A stretch of DNA of 64,000 nucleotides, taken from the NCBI RefSeq assembly GCF_001931485.1, contig NZ_MSDV01000053.1:1-64000 (forward strand), in the 5' to 3' direction. This stretch comes from Burkholderia sp. SRS-W-2-2016. Its GTDB lineage: Bacteria; Pseudomonadota; Gammaproteobacteria; Burkholderiales; Burkholderiaceae. The notes beneath the pieces are model-generated. The model did no database searches, was not told the origin of the DNA, and saw only the letters and a program-made list of their open reading frames with translations. Below, piece by piece: positions 53,208 to 62,446 of the stretch. Each line of letters opens with the position of its first letter. The first letter of the stretch is position 1. A program made the position numbers and the translations under genes.

Positions 53208-54032
53208 ATGAGCACAACGGTAAATACGGCGATGAGCGCAACACCCCAACCCACCACAGCCAGCACGAACGCAGGCGCGAAGATCCGGGTGTTCTGGCAG
53301 CCCGGCTGTTCGTCGTGCCTGCGCACCAAGGAATTCCTCACCAAACAGGGAATCGCATTCGAATCGATCGACGTGCACAACGATCCGGCCGGCCGCGACG
53401 CGCTGTTCGAACTCGGCGTGCGCAGCGTGCCGGTCGTCGCGATCGGGATGCGCTACACGTTCTGCCAGAGCATCAACGACGTGATCCGCTTCCTCGACCT
53501 GAAGACCGATCCGAATCCGCCGTTGCCGCCGGCCGAACTGGTGGAGAAGCTCGCGCACGTGCTCGCGGCCAACGTGCGCTACACCCGTCAATTCGGCGAC
53601 GCGTATTTCCGCGAGCCGTTCCGCAACCGCAACCGCACGCCCGCCGGGCTCACGTTCCATGTGTTCCGCGTCGCCGAAATGGGTATCGAGGCCGCCCGGC
53701 AGATCGATCTGCGTTTCGAATCGTTCGACGACCAGCCGCCCGCCGACTGGTCCCAGCAGGACATCGCGCGCCGGGGCGAGAGCGTGCGGCAGCGTCTGCT
53801 CGACTGGTGGGACAGCGAGGCGGACCGTTCGCTATCCTACGAAGTGCCGACCTATTACGGCCGCCGCTCGATGCACGAGGTGCTGGAACGCACCGCATGG
53901 CACGCGGCGCAGCATACGCGGCAGGTCGCGTTGATGCTGGAGCGCGAAAACATCGCCGCCGACGGCCCGCTGACGCGCGACGACCTCGCCGGTCTGCCGG
54001 TGCCCGACGAAGTGTGGGACGACCAGAAGTAA
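53208..54032 (+). CDS. Glutaredoxin domain fused to a DinB-like domain
   Basis: The 274-residue protein has a glutaredoxin-like N-terminal domain (about 25-100) with CxxC at 34-37 (PGCSSC) and the cis-Pro segment RSVPVVAIG. The rest (about 110-265) is a helical DinB/YfiT-like domain with candidate metal-binding His residues (TFHVFRVAEM and TAWHAAQHTRQVALML). DinB-like proteins act as metal-dependent thiol transferases, including mycothiol- and bacillithiol-S-transferases, so a thiol-coupled detoxification or redox role is plausible. GGGAG before ATG 53208 defines the start. It is divergent from a LysR gene. Confidence 0.8.
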   Translation: MSTTVNTAMSATPQPTTASTNAGAKIRVFWQPGCSSCLRTKEFLTKQGIAFESIDVHNDPAGRDALFELGVRSVPVVAIGMRYTFCQSINDVIRFLDLKTDPNPPLPPAELVEKLAHVLAANVRYTRQFGDAYFREPFRNRNRTPAGLTFHVFRVAEMGIEAARQIDLRFESFDDQPPADWSQQDIARRGESVRQRLLDWWDSEADRSLSYEVPTYYGRRSMHEVLERTAWHAAQHTRQVALMLERENIAADGPLTRDDLAGLPVPDEVWDDQK

Positions 54033-54099
54033 TGCTTCGGCTTCGCAAAACGCGGCAAAAGCGGATATCCCGGTAGTTTTTCCTTTCAACATGCCGACG

Positions 54100-54180
54100 T
54101 TAACGTATGCATTGCTTGGCGTTGCGCCGCGCTCCCGTATAATCGGCTGACGCCGTCGCGCGAAACCGCGACGGCGTCAG
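54100..54180 (+). promoter_or_regulatory. gntR promoter with GntR motif and leader hairpin
   Basis: TTGGCG (54116-54121), 16 bases, then a perfect TATAAT (54138-54143) form a promoter. The GntR-type motif TTAACGTATGCATT is just upstream (54100-54113). Right after the predicted start, perfect 14-base arms CTGACGCCGTCGCG (54147-54160) and its complement (54167-54180) surround CGAAAC, so the mRNA would begin with a strong stem-loop. Confidence 0.6.
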
Positions 54181-54269
54181 TCGGCGTGCCGTCGCCCGCA
54201 AGCGGCGCCGGTCGGCCGCTCCGAGTCCGCCTTTTCGACGTCCGTACGCAAGGTACGCGCTCGCACAAC

Positions 54270-54968
54270 ATGGCCCACGCTTCGACTGCCGGCGCGGCAT
54301 CGCAACCGCCGCGCGAAACCTCGACCGACGCGGTCTATCAACAGATTCGCGCGCGCATTCTGTCCAACGAATTCCGCCCGGGCACGCAGCTGCTCGAACA
54401 GGAACTGGTCGCCCTGTTCGGCGTCAGCCGCACGCCGGTGCGCGAAGCCTTGATCCGTCTGCAGAAGGAAAATCTGCTGGTCATCGTGCCGCGCCACGGG
54501 ATGCGGGTGCGCAGCATCTCGATCGCGGATATCGAGGAAGTGCAGCAGGTGCAGGCGAGTCTGGAAGCGACTGCCGCCGAGGCGGTCGCGCGCGCCGCCC
54601 CGAAAGCGAAAGACCTGAAGCCGCTCGACAAAGCCTGTACCGAGATGGAGCGCGCGTTCGAGCGCGACGATCTGGCCGCGTGGGCCGCGGCCGCCGACGC
54701 GTTCTATGCGCATCTGCTCACGCTCGCGGGCAATCCGCGCCTCACGCAGATCGTCGGCGAATGCCGCGCGCAGATGGGGCATGTGCGCGATATGACGTTG
54801 CGGCTGGTCGACTGGCCGGATGCGCAGACCGACGCGTTGCGCGCGATCGTCGCCGCCGCGCGCGCGGGCGATGCGGCGACGGCGGGCAGCGTCGCGCGTG
54901 CGCACCGAACGCGGATCGTGCAGTGGCAGGTCGACGCGTTGCGGCGGCACCGGATTTTCGACGTATAG
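54270..54968 (+). CDS. GntR-family (FCD subfamily) regulator
   Basis: The 232-residue regulator has a winged helix at about 17-70 (STDAVYQQIRARILSNEFRPGTQLLEQELVALFGVSRTPVREALIRLQKENLLVIVPRHGMRV) and an FCD domain (AADAFYAHLLTLAGNPRL, LRAIVAAARAGD). Some of the FCD metal ligands seen in relatives are replaced (DAFYAHL for DxFHxxL), so ligand binding may differ. The start is uncertain: ATG 54270 begins the protein-like region, ATG 54186 would overlap the leader hairpin region. It is a close paralogue of the 51216-52049 regulator. Confidence 0.8.
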   Translation: MAHASTAGAASQPPRETSTDAVYQQIRARILSNEFRPGTQLLEQELVALFGVSRTPVREALIRLQKENLLVIVPRHGMRVRSISIADIEEVQQVQASLEATAAEAVARAAPKAKDLKPLDKACTEMERAFERDDLAAWAAAADAFYAHLLTLAGNPRLTQIVGECRAQMGHVRDMTLRLVDWPDAQTDALRAIVAAARAGDAATAGSVARAHRTRIVQWQVDALRRHRIFDV

Positions 54969-55196
54969 CGCGCCGCCGCGCGCAGCGCGCATCCCGCCTG
55001 GCCTCCTGAATACCGCCCGCCTGCGTTGCGCTCGCCGCAACGCTCGATTGCGCGCCGGCCGGCTTCCGCCCGGATGCCGCCTCTTCTAATCTCTGCTCCT
55101 GAAAACCTTGCCCCGCCGAACCGGCACAGTCATGCCGCGGCCGGGCGACCGCCCCGCCTCGCCCGTATTCGCGAGGTACCCGTTCAAGGAACCGAG

Positions 55197-56411
55197 ATGT
55201 CCACACCGTCACGCACTATCGGCAGCAAACCCCACTCAAGCCCGCTATCGACGGGCCTCGTCGCCCTTTTCGCGTTCAGTTGCGGCGCGATCGTCGCGAA
55301 CCTCTACTACGCGCAGCCGATCACGCTGCTGATCGGCTCTTCTCTGCACATGTCCGGCGACACCGCCAGCCTGATCGTGTCGCTGACGCAGATCGGCTAC
55401 GCGCTCGGGCTCTTTTTCATCGTGCCGCTCGGCGATCTGCTCGAGAACCGCAAGCTGATGATCACGACCGCGCTGGTCGCGATCGCCAGTCTTGCCACGG
55501 CGTCGTTCGCGCATTCCGCCAGCGTGTTTCTGCTGCTGTCGTTGCTGATCGGCTTCAGCTCGGTCGCCGTACAGATTCTGATCCCGCTCGCGGCGCACCT
55601 CGCTCCCGACCATTCGCGCGGGCGCATCGTCGGCACGATCATGAGCGGGCTGTTGCTCGGCGTGCTGCTGGCGCGCCCGCTGGCCAGCGTGATCGCCGAT
55701 CATTTCGGCTGGCGCGTGGTGTTCGGCAGCGCGGCGGTCCTGATGGCACTCGTGACCGCGCTGCTCGCGCTGACCATTCCGCGCCGCCAGCCGCAACACC
55801 GTGCCACCTACGTCGAACTGCTCGGCTCGCTGATCGCGCTGACGCGCACGTTGCCGGTGCTGCGCGATCGCGCGCTCTACCAGGGTTTGATGTTCGCGTC
55901 GTTCAGTCTGTTCTGGACCGCGGTGCCGATCGAGCTGACCCGGCAATATGGGCTGTCGCAATCGCAGATCGCGTTGTTCGCCCTCGTCGGCGCGATTGGC
56001 GCGACCTCCGCGCCGGTCGCCGGGCGGCTGGCCGATGCCGGGCACGCGGTGCGCGCGACGATCGTCGCGCTGGTCACCGCCGCGCTCTCGTACCTGCCCG
56101 CGCTCGTGTATCCCGGCAGCGGCCTGTTCGGGCTCGTCGTCACCGGTATCGCGCTCGATTTCGCGGTGCAGATGAACATGGTGGTCGGCCAGCGCGAGAT
56201 CTACGCACTCGATCCGGCCAGCCGCAATCGTCTGAACGCGCTCTATATGACGAGCATTTTCGTGGGCGGCGCGCTGGGCTCCGCGCTCGCGAGCCTGCTG
56301 TTCGAGCGCGGCGGCTGGCCGCTCGTCGCCGGTGTCGCGTTGAGCTTTCCGCTGCTCGCGCTGGCGCACTTCCTGGCGGTGGGACGCAGCCACGCCCGTG
56401 TGAACCGCTGA
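55197..56411 (+). CDS. MFS transporter, drug/sugar-efflux type
   Basis: The 404-residue, twelve-helix MFS protein has ANLYYAQPITLLIGSSL in helix 1. PLGDLLENRKLMITTAL is the loop after helix 2, and PLAAHLAPDHSRGRIVGTIMSGLLLGVLLARPLASVIADHFGWRVVFG is typical of the YbcL/NepI-like efflux group. AAGGA at 55186-55190 supports ATG 55197. A 228-base spacer separates it from the gntR gene. It converges with a LysR gene that might control it. An exporter of small metabolites or drugs is the likely role. Confidence 0.85.
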   Translation: MSTPSRTIGSKPHSSPLSTGLVALFAFSCGAIVANLYYAQPITLLIGSSLHMSGDTASLIVSLTQIGYALGLFFIVPLGDLLENRKLMITTALVAIASLATASFAHSASVFLLLSLLIGFSSVAVQILIPLAAHLAPDHSRGRIVGTIMSGLLLGVLLARPLASVIADHFGWRVVFGSAAVLMALVTALLALTIPRRQPQHRATYVELLGSLIALTRTLPVLRDRALYQGLMFASFSLFWTAVPIELTRQYGLSQSQIALFALVGAIGATSAPVAGRLADAGHAVRATIVALVTAALSYLPALVYPGSGLFGLVVTGIALDFAVQMNMVVGQREIYALDPASRNRLNALYMTSIFVGGALGSALASLLFERGGWPLVAGVALSFPLLALAHFLAVGRSHARVNR

Positions 56412-56430
56412 ACCGCTGAACCGCTGAACC
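56401..56430. repeat. 8-bp tandem repeat over the MFS stop codon
   Basis: TGAACCGC is repeated three times plus TGAACC. The unit contains TGA and includes the MFS stop. Because eight is not a multiple of three, unit gain or loss would leave this stop but shift sequence beyond it. Confidence 0.75.
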
Positions 56431-56462
56431 AATGACGTCGTCCGCCGCGCGCGGGCGACGCG

Positions 56463-57368
56463 TTACTGGAGCCGCGTTTCGATGAACTGCAGGAACGCGC
56501 GCACTTTCAGCGATTGACGCCGGTTCGGCAGGAACGCGGCGAACACGACCGCCGCATCGTCGTGCGGCGTGACGTGATGATCCGCGAACAACGCGGTCAG
56601 TTGCCCCGCCCGCAGATGCGGCTCGACCAGCCAGCGCGGCAACAGCGCGATCCCTTGCGCGGCGAGCACGGCCGCGAGCAGCATATCGAGGCTGTTGGTC
56701 ACGAGCCGTCCGCGCACGTTGACCCGCTCCTGCTGACCGGCGTGCGTGAACATCCATGCCTGACGCGCACGATAGCTGCCGCCGTACGCGATCCGTAGAC
56801 ATTGATGGTCGGCCAGTTCGGCGGGCGCGGCAGGCGTGCCGTGACGTTGCAGATAGTCGGGACTCGCGACGACCAGCCGCGGGTTATCGGCGAGTACTTT
56901 CGCGACGAGTTGGGGATTGTCGGCCGGCACGCCGATACGAATGGCGACGTCGATCCGGTCGAGCGCAAGATCGACCATCTGGTCGGCGACGACCACGTCG
57001 AGCGCGACGTTGGGTTGCTCGCGCATGAACGCCGCGAGATGCGGCGCGAGCACAACGCGGTTGTAAGTCGCCGGGACGGTGAGCCGCAGCGTACCGACCG
57101 GCACCGCGCCGCTATCGAGAATGCTTTCGTCCGCTTCGGCCAGTCCGTCGAGCACGGCGGCGATGCGCTCCACGTAGTTCGCGCCGGCGTCGGTCAGGCT
57201 GACGCGCCGCGGGGTGCGCGTCAGCAACGCAGTGCCGAGATCGGCCTCCAGCGCATCCATCAGCCGGGCAACCGATGACGTGGCGACCCCCATCCGCTTT
57301 GCCGCCTTGGCGAAGCCCTCGGCATCGGCTACTTCGAGCAACGTTTTGAGGGCGACGAGTTTGTCCAT
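56463..57368 (-). CDS. LysR-family transcriptional regulator
   Basis: The 301-residue protein has the helix-turn-helix MDKLVALKTLLEVADAEGFAKAAKRMGVATSSVARLMDALEADLGTALLTRTPRRVSLTDAG (1-62). Its effector domain is typical of the CrgA/PA-type LysR branch, with RLTVPATYNRVVLAPHLAAFM, IDVAIRIGVPADNPQLVAKVLADNPRLVVASPDYL and GIALLPRWLVEPHLRAGQL. AAGGAG lies two bases before ATG 57368; a GTG five codons upstream is the alternative. It is convergent with the MFS gene. Confidence 0.85.
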   Translation of the reverse strand: MDKLVALKTLLEVADAEGFAKAAKRMGVATSSVARLMDALEADLGTALLTRTPRRVSLTDAGANYVERIAAVLDGLAEADESILDSGAVPVGTLRLTVPATYNRVVLAPHLAAFMREQPNVALDVVVADQMVDLALDRIDVAIRIGVPADNPQLVAKVLADNPRLVVASPDYLQRHGTPAAPAELADHQCLRIAYGGSYRARQAWMFTHAGQQERVNVRGRLVTNSLDMLLAAVLAAQGIALLPRWLVEPHLRAGQLTALFADHHVTPHDDAAVVFAAFLPNRRQSLKVRAFLQFIETRLQ

Positions 57369-57445
57369 GACTCCTTGGTTCACGCACCGTGCGCAATGTC
57401 GCGGTAGCTTACACGTGAACGCGGGGCCGTGCGGTTACCGTCGCG

Positions 57446-60112
57446 TCAGTCCTGAAGTTGCTGGCGCAAATACACCGCGGTCCGGCTGTCCGGCTCGCCC
57501 GCCACTTCGCGCGGCGTGCCGCTCGCGACGATTTTCCCGCCGGCGTCGCCGGCTCCCGGGCCCACGTCGATCACCCAGTCGCTCTGGATCGCCACCCGCA
57601 TATCGTGTTCGACCAGCACCACCGTGTTGCCCGCGTCGACGAGTCCCTGCAACTGCACCATCAGGCGGTCGACGTCGGCCGGATGCAGGCCGGTGGTCGG
57701 TTCGTCGAGGATGTACAGCGTGTCGGCGCGCTGCGCGCGTTGCAATTCGGTGGCGAGCTTGATGCGCTGCGCTTCGCCGCCCGATAGCTCGGTGGCCGGC
57801 TGGCCGAGTCGCAGATAACCGAGGCCGAGATCGCGCAGCGCCGCGAGCGCGCGCATCACCGCCGCTTCGTCCGCGAAGAATTCGCACGCGGCGTCGACGG
57901 TCAGGCCCAGCACGTCGGCGATGTTCTTGCCGCGCCACGTAATTTCCAGCGTCGCCGCGTTGTAGCGTGTGCCGTTGCAGGTCGTGCACGGCGCGTACAC
58001 GCTCGGCAGAAACAGCAGTTCGACGCTGACGAAGCCCTCGCCTTCGCAAACCGGGCAACGTCCTTGCGCGACGTTGAACGAAAAACGGCCAGCACTATAA
58101 CGACGCTTGCGCGCGGCGGGCGTGTCCGCGAACAGCTTGCGCACGTGATCGAACAGCCCGGTGTAGGTCGCGAGGTTCGAGCGCGGCGTGCGGCCGATCG
58201 GCTTCTGGTCGACCCGCACCAGCCGTTTGATCGCCTCCATCCCGCCGGCGATATGGCCGCCGGTGCGCGCCGCCGCGGTGACGAACAGCGGGTTTTCTTC
58301 GTCATCCTCCACGTTGTCGATCATCTTCCCGAGCCGGCCCGCGACCAGTTCCGGCAGCGCCTGGCTAACGAGGCTCGACTTGCCGGAACCCGATACGCCG
58401 GTCACCGTGCTCAGGCAGCCGAGCGGAAACGCAACGTCCAGCTCATGCAGGTTGTTGCGGGTGATCCTCGCGAGCTTCAGCCAGCCCGAGGCTGCGCGTG
58501 GCGTGCGATCTGGCGGGGTCGGCGCGGCGAACAGATGCCGGCGCGTCTGCGACGCTTCGATGCTCGCGAGCCCTTCCGGCGGCCCGCTATACAGCACCTG
58601 CCCGCCGCCTTCGCCGGCAGCCGGGCCGACATCGACGAGCCAGTCGGCCCGCCGCATCATCTGCAGATCGTGCTCGACGATGAACAGCGAATTACCGGCG
58701 GCTTTGAGCGCCTGAAGCGCGCTAAAGAGCGCCTCGCCATCGGCGGGATGCAGGCCGGCCGATGGCTCGTCGAGCACGTACACCACGCCGAATAGTTGCG
58801 ACGACAACTGCGTGCCCAGTCGCAGCCGCTGCAATTCGCCCGACGACAGCGTCGGCGTACTGCGATCGAGCGTCAGATAACCGAGGCCGAGATCGATCAG
58901 CGTGGTCAGCCGCTCCAGCAACTCGGCCGCGATACGTTGCGCGGCGAGCCGCTTCTCCTCCGACATATTCGGCGTGCGTCGCACATCGGGCGAGGCCTTG
59001 TGCGCCGAGCCGCCGGCGGACACGCGCTTTTGCACCGCCTCACGCATCGCGCTTTTACTGAGGACATTTGTCTTGCCCGCAACCGCATCGGTTGCATCGG
59101 CTGCGCCCGGCCATGCTCCGCGCGCGATCGGTTCGAGCATCGCGGCCAGCGCCGCGAGCGGCAACTGCGACAGCTCCGCGATATCGAGCCCGGCGAACTT
59201 CACCGACAGCGCCTCTTTCTTCAGCCGCTTGCCGCGACAATCCGGGCAGTCGCTGCCGACCATGTACTGCGACACGCGCTTTTTCATCAGCGCGCTTTGC
59301 GTGTTGGCAAAGGTATGGAGTACGTAGCGGCGCGCGCCGCTGAAGGTGCCCTGGTAGCTCGGCTCGTCCTTGCGTCTGAGCGCCGCGCGGGTTTCTTTCG
59401 GTGTGAGGCCCGCGTAGACCGGCACGGTCGGCTGCTCGTCGGTGAACAGGATCCAGTCGCGGTCTTTTTTCGGCAGGTCGCGCCACCGCGTATCGACGTC
59501 GTAGCCGAGCGTGACCAGGATGTCGCGCAGATTCTGGCCGTGCCATGCGGGCGGCCACGCGGCGATCGCGCGTTCGCGGATGGTCAGCGAGTCGTCGGGC
59601 ACCATCGATTTTTCGGTGACCTCGTACACGCGCCCCAGTCCATGACAGGCCGGACACGCGCCCTGCACCGTGTTCGGCGAGAAATCCTCGGCAAACAGCA
59701 TCGGCTGCTTCGGCGGGTAGGTGCCGGTGCGCGAATACAGCATCCGCACGAGGCTCGACAGCGTGGTCACACTGCCCACCGACGAGCGCGCGCCCGGCGA
59801 GCCGCGTTGCTGTTGCAGCGCGACCGCGGGCGGCAGGCCTTCGATCGCGTCGACTTCCGGCACGCCGACCTGTTCGATCAGCCGCCTCGCGTACGGCGCG
59901 ACCGATTCGAAGTAGCGGCGCTGCGCCTCCGCATACAAGGTGCCGAACGCGAGCGACGACTTGCCGGAACCGGACACGCCGGTGAACACGACGAGCGCGT
60001 CGCGCGGAATCTGTACGTCGATGTTCTTGAGGTTGTGTTCGCGGGCGCCGCGCACCTGAACGAAACCTTCTAACGGCGGCGACGAATCGGCTTTGCGGGC
60101 AGTGGCGTCCAT
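57446..60112 (-). CDS. Class II UvrA-like ABC ATPase (UvrA2)
   Basis: The 888-residue UvrA-family protein has two ABC modules (first Walker [10 protein letters not shown] at 45-53, a second near mid-protein) and signatures [15 protein letters not shown] and [15 protein letters not shown]. The first zinc module keeps only one CxxC pair (ACPACHGLG) and there is no UvrB-binding insertion, while CPDCRGKR and [29 protein letters not shown] are kept. This is the class II pattern, linked to drug resistance or accessory damage tolerance, not the housekeeping UvrA (about 940 residues). ATG 60112 starts the conserved region. It has no LexA box. Confidence 0.85.
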   Translation of the reverse strand: MDATARKADSSPPLEGFVQVRGAREHNLKNIDVQIPRDALVVFTGVSGSGKSSLAFGTLYAEAQRRYFESVAPYARRLIEQVGVPEVDAIEGLPPAVALQQQRGSPGARSSVGSVTTLSSLVRMLYSRTGTYPPKQPMLFAEDFSPNTVQGACPACHGLGRVYEVTEKSMVPDDSLTIRERAIAAWPPAWHGQNLRDILVTLGYDVDTRWRDLPKKDRDWILFTDEQPTVPVYAGLTPKETRAALRRKDEPSYQGTFSGARRYVLHTFANTQSALMKKRVSQYMVGSDCPDCRGKRLKKEALSVKFAGLDIAELSQLPLAALAAMLEPIARGAWPGAADATDAVAGKTNVLSKSAMREAVQKRVSAGGSAHKASPDVRRTPNMSEEKRLAAQRIAAELLERLTTLIDLGLGYLTLDRSTPTLSSGELQRLRLGTQLSSQLFGVVYVLDEPSAGLHPADGEALFSALQALKAAGNSLFIVEHDLQMMRRADWLVDVGPAAGEGGGQVLYSGPPEGLASIEASQTRRHLFAAPTPPDRTPRAASGWLKLARITRNNLHELDVAFPLGCLSTVTGVSGSGKSSLVSQALPELVAGRLGKMIDNVEDDEENPLFVTAAARTGGHIAGGMEAIKRLVRVDQKPIGRTPRSNLATYTGLFDHVRKLFADTPAARKRRYSAGRFSFNVAQGRCPVCEGEGFVSVELLFLPSVYAPCTTCNGTRYNAATLEITWRGKNIADVLGLTVDAACEFFADEAAVMRALAALRDLGLGYLRLGQPATELSGGEAQRIKLATELQRAQRADTLYILDEPTTGLHPADVDRLMVQLQGLVDAGNTVVLVEHDMRVAIQSDWVIDVGPGAGDAGGKIVASGTPREVAGEPDSRTAVYLRQQLQD

Positions 60113-60267
60113 GTGCGATCGATGGCGGATGGGCAGGGCGTGCGGTGCGATATTAGCAGCGTGACTCCGCCGAAGCCCAGCCGCACGAATCGTGCCCAGC
60201 GGGGCATCGCAGCCGGGCACCGGCGCGCCTGCCCCGCACGACGGACCGCCCGCGCTTACACCTGCGC

Positions 60268-61023
60268 TTACACCTGCGCCTGCCCGCCGTCCGCCGCGAT
60301 CTCGGCGCCGTTGATAAAGCTCGAATCATCGGACGCGAGGAACGTCACCACCTTCGCGATTTCCTCCGGCTCGGCAAGACGGCCCATCGGCACCAGCGAC
60401 GCGAGGTACGCAAGCAATCCCTCCTGACCTTCACGCGTATCGCCGCCGAGTTCGGCCAGACCGATCGTGCGCGTCGAACCGGGACTGACCACGTTCACGC
60501 GGATGCCGCGCTCCTTCAGATCCAGCACCCAGCTGCGGGCAAGCGCGCGCACAGCGGCTTTCGAAGCACTGTAGATACTGAACGCCTGGGTCCCCGTCGA
60601 ACCGGCGATCGATCCGGTCAGGATGATCGAGCCGCCCTTCGACATCAGCGACAGCGCCTTCTGCACGGTGAACACGACCGCGCGCACATTGCGGTTGAAG
60701 GTGTCGTCGAAATGCTGTTCGGAGATGTCACCGAGCGGCGCCATCGAGCCGCCGCCGGCGTTCGTGTACAGCACGTCGAGCCGGCCCTCTTCGGCGCGGA
60801 TTCTCGCGAATAGCGCATCCAGATCCGCCGCGCGCGTGACATCGCCCTTCACGCCGCGCGCGCCATGCCCCACCGTTTCGAGCGCCTGTTCCAGTTCCGC
60901 TTCGCGCCGCCCGGTGATGTACACGCGCGCGCCCTGCGCGGCGAGATCTTTTGCCGCGGCCAGCCCGATGCCGCTCGTGCCGCCCGTGACCAGCGCGACC
61001 TTACCTTCCACTCGTTTGCTCAT
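60268..61023 (-). CDS. Short-chain dehydrogenase/reductase
   Basis: The 251-residue classical SDR has the cofactor motif [16 protein letters not shown] (13-28), NAGGGS, catalytic Ser in ILTGSIAG, and YSASK with catalytic Tyr and Lys. SPGSTRT and the C-terminal [14 protein letters not shown] complete the fold. The loop TGRREAEL after strand 2 favours NADP(H). It oxidises or reduces an unknown alcohol/ketone. It is a single gene with 155 bases to the UvrA2 gene; a short imperfect repeat (ACACCTGCGC twice) overlaps its stop region. Confidence 0.85.
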   Translation of the reverse strand: MSKRVEGKVALVTGGTSGIGLAAAKDLAAQGARVYITGRREAELEQALETVGHGARGVKGDVTRAADLDALFARIRAEEGRLDVLYTNAGGGSMAPLGDISEQHFDDTFNRNVRAVVFTVQKALSLMSKGGSIILTGSIAGSTGTQAFSIYSASKAAVRALARSWVLDLKERGIRVNVVSPGSTRTIGLAELGGDTREGQEGLLAYLASLVPMGRLAEPEEIAKVVTFLASDDSSFINGAEIAADGGQAQV

Positions 61024-61166
61024 GATGTCCTCCAGGTTCGATGTCGATTCGTCGGCGCAACGACAGTCGCCGCCGACATAGCGATCGGTACCGCTATGGC
61101 CGGGAAGATTAACGAGCGGGCGCGGACGGCGTCCTTGAAGGATGCTGAATTTTTATGAAGCGGCGG

Positions 61167-62267
61167 TCACGCGAACTGGACGCACACCGCGTGGCGAACC
61201 GGGTAATCGTGGCCGGTGAATTCCAGCTCGCCGGTTTGCGGGTCGATCGAAAACACCCGGATAAACCCGTCATTTTGCGAGGCGGCAAGCAGATAACGGC
61301 CATCCGGCGATACCGCGAGATCCCGCGGCGCCGCGCCGCCCGACGGCCAGTGACCGAGCGGCGTCAGCGTGCCCGCTGCTTCATCGACGCGCGCGGCGAA
61401 CACCGAATCATGACCGCGATTGCCGACGTACACGGTACGGCCCGACGGATGCAGCCGTATCGCACTCGCGTAACTGACGCCGCCGAAGCCGGCCGGCAGA
61501 CTCGAAATTTCGCTGCTGAGCGAGGCCGCGCCAGCCGCGTCGAGCCGGTACATCCGCAGCGTCGACGACAGTTCGTAATTGACCAGCAGGCACTGGCCCG
61601 CGCGTCCGAACGCGAGGTGACGCGGGCCCGCGCCGGGCGCGGCCGGCAGGATCAGATCGGGCTCCTGACGCGGCAAGCCGGTATCGGCGGCCAACGGGTG
61701 ACGTGTCACACGGTCGGCGCCGAGGTCCGCGATATAAACGTGGCGGCGATCCGGACTAACGAGCGCGCAGTGCGCGTGCGGCCCCTCCTGCCGCTCGGCG
61801 TTCGGGCCGCTCCCCTGGCCGACGAGAACAGCCGGCGCACCCATCGGCACGCGTTGCGCATCCAGCCGCAGCGCCAGCACTTCGCCGCTCAGATAGTTCG
61901 ATACGAGCAGCAGCGACAACGTCTCGTCGACCGATACGTGGCAGGGCCAACTCCCCGGTGTCGGCGTGTCGTGCAGCAGGGTCAACGTGCCGCGCGCGGT
62001 ATCGAGCGCATAGGTGCTCACGCCCGCGCCGACTTTGGCGGTCACTTCTCGCACCGCGTAGACGCGGCTGCGATCCGCCGACACCGTCAGATAGGTCGGA
62101 TTGACGGCCGCCTGCACCGTGATCGGACTGAGTTGTCCGCTGGCCGTATCGAAGTTCAACAGATGGATGCCCTCGCCCTTACCTTCGACGTGCGGCATCG
62201 ACTGCGTATAGGTACCCACTACGACGGTGAAGCTATTGCTTTGCTGATCAGTCACGCTCATCTCCAT
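61167..62267 (-). CDS. Lactonase / 6-phosphogluconolactonase-like seven-bladed propeller
   Basis: The 366-residue protein is of the Pgl/muconate-lactonizing-like propeller family (PF10282). Blades are marked by VVVGTYTQSMPHVEGKGEGIHLLNFD, NPTYLTVSADRSRVYAV, GPHAHCALVSPDRRHVYIADLGADRV, GPRHLAFGRAGQCLLVNYELSSTL, AIRLHPSGRTVYVGNRGHDSV and PRDLAVSPDGRYLLAASQNDG. It may hydrolyse 6-phosphogluconolactone or another lactone. It has no signal peptide. The ATG lies only about 10 bases from a TATGAT -10-like box, so the mRNA may be nearly leaderless. It is divergent from the winged-helix/ATPase regulator. Confidence 0.85.
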   Translation of the reverse strand: MEMSVTDQQSNSFTVVVGTYTQSMPHVEGKGEGIHLLNFDTASGQLSPITVQAAVNPTYLTVSADRSRVYAVREVTAKVGAGVSTYALDTARGTLTLLHDTPTPGSWPCHVSVDETLSLLLVSNYLSGEVLALRLDAQRVPMGAPAVLVGQGSGPNAERQEGPHAHCALVSPDRRHVYIADLGADRVTRHPLAADTGLPRQEPDLILPAAPGAGPRHLAFGRAGQCLLVNYELSSTLRMYRLDAAGAASLSSEISSLPAGFGGVSYASAIRLHPSGRTVYVGNRGHDSVFAARVDEAAGTLTPLGHWPSGGAAPRDLAVSPDGRYLLAASQNDGFIRVFSIDPQTGELEFTGHDYPVRHAVCVQFA

Positions 62268-62276
62268 TTTTCACGA

Positions 62277-62304
62277 ATCATAACGGCAATACCTAACGGC
62301 AATA
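62277..62304 (-). promoter_or_regulatory. Direct repeats in the pgl-like promoter
   Basis: TAACGGCAATA occurs at 62281-62291 and again at 62294-62304, 13 bases apart, overlapping a minus-strand TATGAT (62277-62282). OmpR-type winged-helix regulators commonly bind direct repeats, and one is encoded divergently. Confidence 0.5.
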
Positions 62305-62446
62305 AGAACCGCGACGGGCTCGACCCGCTATTACGTCACTTTGTTCGCATTTTGGGCGCGCTAAAATGCGCGCACCAAATCGGAAGCAATCCGGCAGTTC
62401 GATTGCCTCTTCCGTGCAATGCCCGCCGTCGATCAGGAACTGCGAA

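Noticed and set aside
55245-56432. 395-codon open frame opposite the MFS gene
   Set aside because: It is Gln/Arg-rich antisense translation with no membrane or enzyme pattern; the plus-strand MFS protein is clear.
58796-60073. 425-codon open frame opposite the UvrA2 gene
   Set aside because: It is a shadow of the UvrA2 coding strand with no motif or ribosome site.
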